DNA of 64,000 nucleotides, from contig JAYGXS010000002.1 of the NCBI GenBank assembly GCA_036362985.1, positions 10,705,731 through 10,769,730 of the forward strand, in the 5' to 3' direction. Of the stretch, positions 1-12,200 are shown piece after piece (position 1 is the stretch's first letter; each line of letters opens with the position of its first letter). The notes below the pieces were generated by a model. That model was not told the DNA's origin, did no database searches, and saw only the letters and a program-made list of their open reading frames with translations. Position numbers and translations under genes: made by a program. The stretch is from Ligula intestinalis. Its lineage: Eukaryota; Platyhelminthes; Cestoda; Diphyllobothriidea; Diphyllobothriidae.

Positions 1-109
1 ACTGTATGAGCAAACACTCTAGGTGCTTGTCTTCTCAAACTTCAGAAGATTGTGAAAAATGGCCAGCCCACCCTCAACAGCCATTTTTCATTCCCCACTC
101 TTTTTGCAG

Positions 110-200
110 AGTTGTCCTTGAACCCTTCGAAGCCACCCAGGAATCACAAGTCGAAGAACTGGATGCAATCATCATCGCTGAAACCTCCGGTTTCTCGCAG
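110..200 (+). CDS. RIF1-like gene, first visible exon
   Basis: The acceptor is tttttgcag at 101-109. The first base completes a split codon, and the frame then reads VVLEPFEATQESQVEELDAI and IIAETSGFSQ. The donor is CAG|GTTTGT at 201. A better-looking GTAAGT follows at 224, but only the donor at 200 keeps phase 0 and hands over to the acidic frame of the next exon. The segment is acidic, with two SQ sites and one TQ. Its IIAETS core recurs as VVIAETQ in the large exon at 17.5 kb, so the protein repeats a short motif. Confidence 0.5.
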
Positions 201-3200
201 GTTTGTGCTCTTTATAAACTTCCGTAAGTCGGTCACCCCCGACTGTTTGTAAAATAGCCTACTTTCTCATTGCCTACTGCACCCTCTATTAGACCCAGGA
301 ACCGGACTCACCCGCGGAGTCAAATACTGAGGTCCACAAAGAACCCGACACAACCACTGGGACTGGTTCTCGGCTGGTGGAGCCCGCGGAAAAATGTATG
401 TACTGGGCAATAGTTTTCTTGTCCTATTTCAGAATTTTCCATGTCTTACTTTTCATCTAGTTTACCTGCCATTTCAGTCCTGACAAGCTATATCCTTACT
501 CACTGCATTTGTTTCCCTATCGGCCGGAAACTATCATGTTGTTGGGCTGATGAGGCCAATTAAGGAGCTCAAAACATTGCTTTCTGGTCGGCCAATTAAG
601 ACGTGCTTTGCCGATACCGTTTTCATTGGTCAGCTTGCTGTAGCGACGGGGGTAGGGATTCCATGCGGCGTCTTCGAAAGGACCTTATGTATCATAACCA
701 CCTACTTACAAATTTAAGTAGGTTGAGTTACCCGTAGTCTCGGTTTTCTAGACGCCGGCGGTCGACCCAGTAGGGATTGGATGATGGCACTGAGCTGCAG
801 AGAGATCCTCGGAAGGTCACTGCATAACATCGCTCAAGTCAGTATCTTAATCAAAATAGCGTTTCAAATTAACGACGGGAATAATCGCTTACTTACAAAT
901 TTTAAGCTGGGTAAATTCCACAACCTTCCACCTTCTTTACTCTTTCGCCCTCTATTCTAGTTGCGGTTAGTGATTCTCCTAGAAAGTGGACCTCAATGAC
1001 CTCGCCCGAAATTAGGGCACACACCCCCAACATACACGCGCTCGCCTTTGGTCGGGCGATGCTATTAAAGCCTATTGAAGTGTCCCCGCCCGAGGTTTGA
1101 GTACGCGACCCAACTTGTCCTCGTAACTTTTTTTATTTTGCAGGAATATTGCAATCTAATTTGTTCCCTGACATGCCCCACCCGTCCTCTCCCCTAAAAA
1201 CAGGTGTCCATGAGCCGGAGGGGCGCGCTTCGCACGCTCCCCAGGCGGCCCCGCAAGGAATCCCTACCGAGATGAGTTAGTGTAGTCCTCAGATTCGATG
1301 ATGAGGTCGCTACCGACCTCCCCCTCCCTAGAATTTGACAATGAATTTCATGTCACCTCAATGAATTTCATATCCTATATTTTTATGTCCTAGTCTTTTC
1401 GTTGAGATTCCCGGATTGTATCGATGGAGATTGTCCGAGACCGTGAATTGCGTGAAAACAGCCCGGAGTCTGTTGCTGTCTACCAATTTTTACTAAGTCA
1501 CACAAATGTGAAAATAGAAGCACAGATAGGCATTCGTACATTACAACAACGTCAAAACCAAACTACCGACAGCTGCAATTTCTCTAAACGAGTTAAGTTA
1601 AGTTGATGAAGTAAGGTGAACACCATCTGAGTTTATAGAACTGACTAGTCCGTAGGCGAAAAGGTCCCGAATGCGCTCCCACCCGCTCCGTTTATGATAT
1701 TCAACGTCCAATCATCGATGATCGCCCTTACGGCTTGCACAGGGTTCCCTGTCGAATCGGTGGTTTTTTTCTCTCGGTAGGCGTCCATCAACATTGCGGA
1801 GAACACGGAACTGATTAGGTTTGGGATGGAAATACCGTCTTACCACACTCCTATATTTCATCCTGATAGTCTTCAACGTTTTTCTTCTCCACCACGCGTT
1901 CTATTATGCCATCGTTAAGTTGCAAAACAATCTTTGTGAACTGATCGGGACATCTACATCGCCTCATTACCTTCCAGAAGTATCAGTGTACGGGCTCAAT
2001 AACTGCAATAGTAATGTAGAAGCCGATCGTTGCTTCTTTTCGCTCCGCTTACAATTGTTGGTCCAGGAAGCTCCTATTCATGATTCAGTGGTTGTTTCGG
2101 AATCTGCACCGATTCCCCGGAAGAAGGCCTTGTTCCAGCTGTACCTTCAGACCGGTATTAATCCCCTAAAGAAGGAATCCTGTCAGGTTGCGTTCCTCAG
2201 GTTTGAGTCGTTTTCTGGATTTCGGACCTGTCTGCTCTTTCCCCGTCTCGTTCAGACACTGCATACTCTTTTGCGTCACCCATTTGACCTCCTGTTAGCC
2301 ATTCGTCACGTCTCCTTTTTCTTGCGTTTTTTCTAATATCCGAGTCTTCTTTTCTAGCAATTCCTGTGAATGTCACACCGAGCAAAAGCACCGACCTAAC
2401 TCTCAAACCTCCCGTACAAACTCCCTCTCCGTCTTCGTCACAAAAGAAGACGGAGGATTTGGCGTCAATTATGGTGGCTGGCACCGACTGCACCTCTCCA
2501 ACTCCAACCCTCATGAACAGGATGTCAGTCCGTATGGCCACACCCAGTCCACAGATGTCCAGCAGTAGTCGCCCCTCTGTCTCCACATTTCTCACTGGCA
2601 GCCCCATTATAGCTCCCACGAGCGTGTGTGCTCCGGGTTTGAACAGTCCTCTTTTCCGGGGTAAGGCTGAAGACCTATGGAAGTATATTTACTGTACACT
2701 TTATTAGTGTGTATGAATTCCTCCCAAATACCCCGAACTTGTCAGTTTTGATAGCATAGCTCTACACTTTCTTTTCCTAGGCGGTGTTGGCAGCCGCGCG
2801 CAAAAGATGCTGGCTTTGGGTCTGAAGAAGGCTGCCGAGCTTAGCAAACATCGGGCATCCCAGTCCTCCATTGATTCTCAATCCTCTTCGTGTGATGAAG
2901 TATCGCTCGACCGACGCTCACCCCTCACCTCTCCGGCCTCAGTACACGCCGACATCACAGAGGCTGGTCGCCCAGGTAACTGTTGTGTTCATGCTGAGCT
3001 TTATTATCTCATATAATGTTAAGTAAATAAATTGGATAGCCCCAATACCCACACAGTAATACTATTTTATAATTTTTGTGTCAAATGTCTTACAGGGTGA
3101 CAACGCGTGGTCTAGTGCATTCCGTACCATGTTTAGGTGTTAAATTTAACGTTACTTGCAATACTTCAGTAATTCGTTTTAATATATTTACATTATATTT

Positions 3201-6200
3201 CAGGCCACAGCTTTTCAATATTCTACGAAGTTAATTTGCAAATTTGAGTAAATCAGTATAAGGCTTTAGGCAGATTTAAATAGTCCCTGTGACCCACTTG
3301 TGGAAAAAAACTCGACGGCCTCGGTGAATTTCGAATCCAGTCCAGCAAGCGAAAGCCTTAGTACAATTGGTTAGTCTTGGCTGTACTAAGACCTTCCAAT
3401 TGCCAGCCTGGGTTGGAATCCTATCGAGTTCGCCGATTTTTTCACAAGTGAATCAAATGAATAAGCCAGTATATTCGAGGGTCTATAGGTGCAGACCGAA
3501 ATTTCACATGAATGCTTGGGCTGAAGTCCATCAGTCATCGCTGGATAACCGCGTAATATTCGCAAGCTTCTACCAGATACTCAGTAGTATTACCTACGTA
3601 ATTATTTACTATGCCGGTAGCACAGGTTTTAGTTAAAGCTACGTACATTGACGCATCATCAAATACCACATATCCGTCAACGTTGGTTGCATGCAATTAT
3701 ATCTCCAAATTTCTGCCCAATGCTCATTATGTATTGGCATTTTTTCTCCGGCGACGTTGTTGGAACTAATAGAGACCTCAAAACCGTTTGCCCACTTTTC
3801 CATTTATAAAACTGAACTGAAGTTTGCATTTTTTTGCAAATATCAGCTAGAAACTGCCCGGACGTCATCAGAGACCACGTATACTATCATCTCACTGTTT
3901 TGTAAATTTGAGGGACGTTGGTCAATTACTTACCTTGATCGTTGGGTGACGTGGGTTCTGGTTTCCCCCCAAAGGTCTGTAAACAATCGCTGATTTTGGT
4001 CACAAGTCCTATGAAATCGTTAGTCCCATTTTATCTCCAATAGAGGGTGCTCCCAGAGTAGTTATTTTTGTTCTTTTGAAATTTGTACTTTATGAATCAC
4101 AAGGGTGTTCACCTTGAAGTCAGTCGGCAATAAAACTGGTTCATCTGTCCTAGAACTTCTTTACCCCGCTTCCGGGCTGTTTTTTAACTCCTCACGTGCC
4201 TTTCGGTGTATGCTTCAGTTCCAATTTGCCACCCACCTACCTCCGCCATCTGACACACGTGAGTGCGCGCACAGGGCGGGATGATTCAGATTGGAAAAAA
4301 GGATTCATTTTTTATAGATTGATAATTAATTATTTAAAAAAGCTCCGCGTTTTCGAAATGACAGTTTGTGAGAATCTGTGAGTCCAGTGGGTTTTCGTGA
4401 CGGCGGAACTACCTTTAACGCTCTCACACAAAACCGCTAGATACTGCTTTCCGTAATGCTTAGCCTCCCCTGCCCCCACTGACTGCATGTATGGGAAAAT
4501 TTCCCTACAACACCGCCCACGAGTTTAGAATTTCACTGACGCACATATTAGAATACAGTAAAGTGGGTGCATGCCCGCTTACAATGTTGACAGCAGATGA
4601 ATTTAGTTCCAGTCGTCCCGATTTTCTGTTGTCTCTGCACTGTCGGTCAACATGTTGACATGTTTGCTTTCTCGGCAAACATGGTGGTCAATAAATGGCA
4701 GACATGTAGCCCCACCACTCTTTCTGTCTTCCATACTCGAACCACTGTATACGTTAGCCCGTTTAACACTGCTTACTTCAAGCAACTGGTTTTCTTTAAA
4801 TTTATTTAAATGGCCTCTTTTCGTCAACTCCCTTACCTAAAATGGTACTGGGTCCTTAGGAAGGAAACTTGGTGATGAGGCATATGGTTGTAGGATACGA
4901 AGTAGGCCGGTAGGATAATAGAAGATAGAACGTATCCCAACGATTATAAACTAGCAAATAAGATAATGTGTGGAAGGCCTGAATGTTATGAATAATTTAA
5001 TTGAGTGCAAAAAGAGTAAAATACGAGTAATGGGTAATTGACTCCCGAACAAGTGCAGTCCAGGCCGTGAGCAGACCGAGTTCCTGAGTCGCATTCCGGT
5101 GGATGTAGTCGCTGGGTTCGGATGTCTGCAACCGGTCGTGGGGTCGCCGGCTCTGGGATTGTCTGAGCTTAAGCACTCACCACCTTAAAGTCCTTCGTGG
5201 AATGGCCTTGGGAAGTGGTTGGCCAGTTAGGACAGACAGATTGTAAATACACATTCGTGACCTTGACCGGAGGTTTGACCCCGTCTGGTGCGAACGTGCT
5301 GGTGGACGCAAGAGCCAGACATGCGGGTCATGCACCAGAGGTGTGCGAGCAAAGCATGGCTTATAATACGAGGTCGCTACATGTTCAAGCACTGAATCAT
5401 TTGGTTTATTGTCCTGAACTTTCGAACTCTTACAGGAGTCTATTTTCAGAGATAAGAACCAGCAACCAGAAGGAAGGTTGTTGTAGGGGGCATGGCCCAA
5501 TCAGACCTGTATCTGCTACTGCTCTTTGATTATGTCTCTGAGGACAAATCCGCGACGGATCTCGAAACGTCAGGCGAATAAAAGTATTGTCCCGGCGATC
5601 GAGTAATCTTCTTCTCAATAGCCCAATCAACTGTCAGGGTTGTCAAGGCGTAAGAAATGGCAATCAAAAAAGGATGGGGGCGGGGCAGTTATAATGGTAT
5701 GCGCTCAATCGTGTAAGCTCAGGACAATAAACCTATTGATCCGTTGCTCGATAGGTCTTCTTTCTTATCCATGCAAATACCTGGAACGCGAAAGTTTAGA
5801 TTCATTCGCCATATGATCGACTTTAACAGCTTCTTATTTCACCTTGGTAATGCATTTCGACATTATTTAGTTTGTTAGATAGTTGACAAATGTATTTCTT
5901 GTCAATATTTTTTTCTTATTTCTGTTTAAAGACTAAAAATAAGAAATTCGAATGCCTTTAAAATACGACTTCTTGTTTGGAAATGCGGGATGACCTATTC
6001 ATCACTACTTTGCGGTACTTTACGGCACCGTGATGTTCGTTTACTGCCTCAATCATCTTGCCCAAATTTTATACTTATATCACTGCAAAGTAATTTTTGT
6101 TGTTTTATTTCATTGTATTTAGAAATATTGTTGTTTTTAATGTATTTTGTCCTATTATGGTTATCGTTTAACGTATTGCGGATAAACCCGAATATCAAAA

Positions 6201-9200
6201 TGCTGGTTTCTTGAAATTCCTGAAAAAAGAAATGGTGGTTACGATGTCGTCTACTTCAACTTGCCTGAGGTCCAACTTACTGTTCTGGAGTTAGATTAGT
6301 ATACTTCGCGGCGTGAAGCGCTGCACACACCCTTGATTTACATGCGGAACAAATACCGCAAAGTAGTGATAAATAGCTCATCAAGCAGCTCGGAATAGTA
6401 ATGGTTTATTGCTACGTAGAAGACGGTATCATAAAGGTTTGCGGAGTTTCGTTTGGATAACTTTGACCTCACAAATGAATCGCGTGGTCGGCCAGATTCA
6501 AAGGTGTATAATGACAAACTGGAAGTCACCGTCGGCTATCCTTGATGTTTGGTTTTAAAAGAATCATTACTTAGTTTTTTCAACCGAAAGGTAACTCTTT
6601 ATAAATGGTTGAAGTTTGGACAACAGTATCTTATGTAGGCCCACTCAATAATCCCTACTCCCGGCATGTTTTCCTACGAAAACGGCGGTTATAAGGTGTT
6701 ATGGGTGGGAAATTAGGACACGCAGTGCATTTAGAAGTGTTGTTGATTTATATCTGTAGATGTTTCTAATCTGTATTATCGTTTAACTTATTGCGGAAAA
6801 ACCCGATTATCAAATTCCTGGTTTCTTTAATTTCCCGAAAAATTGAAATGGTGGTTGGGAGGTCGTCTCCTTCAACTTACCTGAGGTCCAACTTACCGTC
6901 CTGGACTTAGATTAGTATAGTAAATTTACATGCGGAACAAATTAGTCCCTGCGACCGCGGGAAGAAACTTTGACTAATTTTTTTTCACTTTATACTTACT
7001 TCTAAAAATATCCTCCTTTGCCTATTCTATTTCCCCGCCCCCCAAAAAACTCTAAAACCGCCGTTTTAGCTGGGACTAGGGGGTATATGAGTGGGTCTAC
7101 ATAAGCTACTTTTGCCGGAGTTTTGATTCCTACCTTTTTGCATTTCTTTTCAGGCTACGTTTTGAATGAACTTTCTTCCCGTCCTCTGTTTCTGTAGGTA
7201 TTCTGCGTGACTTGACCACACCAAGATCCCGTAACCGTGTCTCCTTTGTTGAGCATCCCACCGTTCATCTGCTCATTTCGCCGCCGTTGTCAACTGAGAC
7301 AACTTCACCGAAGAAAATGTCACCCGTAAAACCCACTGGGCCGCTACCTGGCGAGAGGGAGGATATGAACTCCTGTAATTTAGCTGCTACAGAAGTCAAA
7401 CTCTCGCAGTCACAGGATTCTCAGGAAGTTTCCTTTTCGCCTGTTGTCCTGGACACACGTATTCCAGTGGCTGTTCCAACCGAGCCGTCACCTGCCCCAG
7501 CTAGTCCGGAGCTGTCCAAAGACGTGCCGGTGCTCTGTCAACCAGTGTGAGTCTTATTATATCACTTTCTGAAAGGCAGTCTTCGAAAATGTTGATTTTG
7601 ACTTTTTTTGCGAAACCTATCGTGGATATCGGAAATTCCTGCCAATATAAGCGAACATGCGAGTCCCAGGAAGTAATTTAGAAAACTATGACTCGATCGC
7701 TGGGACACTAGTTTTATTCGCCTGACGCTTTGACATCCGTCGCGGGTTCATCATCAGAGACATTATTAGAAAACGGTAGCAGAAACGGGTAATAAATGCA
7801 CAGGAGTTTACAATATTTATAGGATACAGTCATTACTGCAAACGTACAGCAACAATTACCGTTAATTGCCTTCTTGCGCGCGGATAGTTTGTTGGACGAC
7901 ATGCGGGCTCTGACCTGTTGAACTTTCATCACACGTGGCGAACTCGGCCGTGATGATTGCTCAGCCATCTGGCCCTCCGGTGTTGGTGATAATCAGATGG
8001 CTTATGTACGACTAAAAGGTCACTTTGCAAATATCTCTTCACTGCCGAACAGCACGATAAAAAGATCATCAAATCGCAGCTGCAAACGTTAATTGAAAGC
8101 ATTCCTCACCATTGAGAAGTAGAAGACGACTCGGGAACGACAGCAGACGCGTCTTCGACCGCGTTCCCACCCACCCTTACGGCGGCCAAGGTCTGCTACA
8201 CCCAACCTCCCTACGGTGGATCCATCTTCCCTCCTCTACATCTCTGTTTTTGAAGATGGATCAGTCCCTCCCGACCATGCTGTTTCGACTCCTCCTCCTC
8301 ATCGCCAGGATTGTGGCCCACCCGGCGGGGCTCCTGATCCAACAAGGGCTACTAGCTAGCCAGCCAGAAGACTACTCGTTCGCTGGGACCATATTTTTAT
8401 TCGCCTGGCGTTTCGAAATCCGTCGCGGATTCATCATCAGAGACATACTCACAGAACAGTAGTAGAAACACTTTGTACCGGCGTGATGATGGTGAGCTGT
8501 TTCGTGACCTGCTTGTGGCGACGCCTCCCCCCACCTAGCACACCTTGCGGCGGGCAGCTGAAAACTTGGACAGCAACGGTCAAGCAGGGTCTGTCGTCCG
8601 TTTGCGGCCCTTGCGTCTACGGCCTATGCCGGTGGAACCGTGAATGGTTGGCGTTCTCGTGTGAACAGGCGCAAGATCGACGCGCCTGGAAAGTTGTGAT
8701 TCGTGATGCAGTCACCGTCAAAACTGATGCCGGCTCAACCCGCCCGAGGTGAATCTCCTTACAAGTACAAGTACGTAAGAAACATTTTGTGTGCACGGGG
8801 TTTTGTAGGTAAATTTAAACGTACACAAAAAATCGATAGATGCCTTGAGTGTGCGCTGTTTCGTTGCGTCAGCAATGACCATCTGGCCTTTCGGTGTTAG
8901 CATAAGAAGCTGTGGTAACCGGTCTGCTCCCCGAGCGGCGATTTGCTTTGGCCAAATTGATTCTCAGCATCGAATATGGATTAAGCAAATCGTTGCACTT
9001 GTTTATGGATTGGGGGCCCGTGAACCATCACTAAAGTAATTCTCGACTCACATGATTGTCACCTCTTGCGAGAAGCTCGGCTTCATCAAATTTGAGTGTG
9101 GCCGGGTCTCGTCGAATGAGCTGCATTTTTTCTGCTAATGTCTCTGATTATGAATCAGCAACGGACGTCGACACGTCAGGCAACGATACAGATACTACAC

Positions 9201-12200
9201 CAAGATGTTCCAAATGAGGACCCTTTTCCCCGTCTTGAGGGCTTTAAAATGCATGTTTGTTGTTCTGCGTTCTAATGCCAGCTAACATTTTACTATACCA
9301 TCACTGTGTGGAACTAGAACTGGTTAGATGTTAGATGGATTACCATCGAAAATGAATGTAAATTTATGAACCTTCATCCGGCACAATCGAAAAGTGTGTT
9401 GCCTTCCCTCAGCGTCAACATATCAATGAAGTCAGTAAACATATCTGAATTCCTTGTTTTTTTCAGTGGGCAGCTGCCCTATTTTAAAGAAAGTCTGAAG
9501 CCGTTAATAGGGATAAAATAGCCTTATGTGCATGTCAAATGTAATTGCTTGGATTTTGTCTGCTTTGTCACCGCGAGGGAAATGTTTTGCGGAGTTTGTG
9601 CATCCAAATTCACGTAACTAGTAATATCATTGAATGGAAAAAATAGATGTCTTTATTTTGATGGCATGTTTCCAAAGCCTTTTTGGCAACAGTAGTTTAA
9701 GTAGTGCACCTCATATGCCCCTAGTTCTAGCATTTTGTCCTGCGGAAACGGTGATTATAGGGGTTTGATATATGCGGAATTAGGACAGGCAGTGGAACAT
9801 ACTTTGATAACTGCTATATGAAGTTTTACTTTATTGTATTTAGAAATGATGTTGATTTATATCTGCAGTTTCCTAATCTATATTATGATATAAAGTATTG
9901 CGAAAAAGCACAATTATCAAAATGCACGTTTTTCAGAACTGAAAAATTCAATATGATGGTTGGGAGGTCGTCTACTTCAACTTACCTGAGGTCCAACTTA
10001 CCGTTTCTGAGTTAGATAAGTATAGTCTGCGGCACCAAGCGCCGCGCATACCTTCAATTTACATGCGAAACGACTTACTCCCCTCGGCCGCAGGAAACAA
10101 TTTCAACCAATTTTTTTTCCAATTGACACTTACTTCTACATCTTTCCTTCACTGTCTATCCTATTTCTCCACCCCAAACCCCTAAAATCACGATTTCAGT
10201 AGGACAAAATGCCGGGACTACGGGTATATGAGGTGCACTACTTACAATACCTTTGCCGTCTTTTTTATTACATAAAACCTGATGTATAATTTATTGGACT
10301 GCATACTAGAATAAGATTAAAGCTCTGCGCTTCTTCATGCCGCTTAAGGACAACAAACACTTTTGACTGCTTCCCACAGAAAGGAAACAAGTGGCATACC
10401 TTAAAATTAGGAATTGCCCACCTTCATCAAGGGCAAGTTTTACGACTAGCATTGGTTGAAGCGAAGGTTTTAGTGCATTACAGTATGCCTTGCCTTATGC
10501 ATAGTCTCCTCCAGGAAACTCTCTTGGCTAGATTTTGACAGGCAAGAATAGCGCGCCCATTAAAATTGTCGGCAAATTCGGGACAACACCGGAATATGAA
10601 CCCCCTTCCATGAAGAACAAATACTATTGAGTCATCATTATAATATCAGCACTAAACAAAACCCACAGATCTAGCCCCTAACATAACCGTAGCAAAAACG
10701 ATTGACTATTTAGATAAATAATAATGATACGTTTTATATTTAGGGCACAAGGAGCCCCTTCATTGCAAACTTAGTGTTGTGGTAAAAAGTAACGACAAAG
10801 TTGGTAATCACGACTGTGTGTGAGCAACTGTATGAAAAACAGAAATGAGTAGTATGTTATGCATATTAAATCACATCCGATTCACAACGGGCAGTCATTT
10901 AAAACAATAGTCAACAATAATTGGCAAATATGGGGAACGCGAACCGAAATCCAACTCTCGACCTCCCCGACGGTGGTTCGTGGGCAACGTGGGAAAACTC
11001 ACGGCGAACAGAGGGCAATGGCAGGTAACACCGGGGACGTCATCTGTGACAAATTCCCAACAAACTTCATGGATATTACGAATATCACGAATCTGAATAC
11101 TGCTACGGCGTCCCCGGGAAGCGACGCGCTTTGTGGTCGCCTGGTGCCCGCAATGTCAAATATGCAAGCCAGTACCCTAAATTCGCGACACACTTTGAGC
11201 ATCGGTTGCTGGAATGTGCGGACATTGCTTGATCCCGGCCGTCAAGCTCTTCTAGCACGCGCATTATGGGACTATAAAGTAGACGTTGCCTGTCTGTCAG
11301 AAGTTCGTCTCCCAGACTCTGGAACGAGAGAAATCAAAGTCCCACAAGAGGATGCTGAGTACGTGCTTTTCCGCAGCGGACCACAAACGAACACAGGACT
11401 GCACGGGGTGGCAATAGCCATGACAAAAAGGTGCATAATACTCTTTTAGCGTTTGAGTATATCTCAGAGCGGATTGCCACAGCCCGCTTCAAAGGCACCA
11501 TTGCAAATATGTCTGTGGTTGCCGTTTATGCCCCAACATCGCAAGCGGATGAAGCAGTTACAACGGAGTTCTATGAATGCCTTCAAGCTACAGTGGCCAG
11601 GATACCCCCTAGATACTTACTCTTCGTCGCCGGAGACTGGAATGCCAGGACTGGTCCGTGCGATGAAACCTCGAGACACGTGATCGGAAAATACGGACTG
11701 GGCCAACGTTGCGACAACGGAGAACGATTGGTAACATATGCTGATTACAACCATCTCGTCGTTACAAACACTCGTTTTCAACACGTTCATCGGCATTCGC
11801 TAACATGGTATTCAAACGATGGTCGAACGGCAAACCAGATAGACTACATCTTAGTACGCTCAAGGTGGACCACCTCAGTATCCGACAGCCGATCGTTTCG
11901 AGTTGCGGAAGTTGGGTTGGATCACGTACTTGTCCGTGCCCATTTTAAGGTCCGTTTGTCGAATCGAAGTAAAAAACTGCCCCCAAAACGTGTCAACGTT
12001 ATGGCACTATCACACACAGAAACCCGTGTAGCGTTCAACGAAAGTCTCACTGCACGGATCCGAACTCAATCCACTGTTCGCATCGAACCTCCAAATGACG
12101 TCGATAATGAAACTTCGCCCTATACTCAGTGGCCACACTTGAGAGACGCGCTACAAAGTGCGATGAATTCGAGCTTGCAACAACAGGTAGTACTGAGGAA

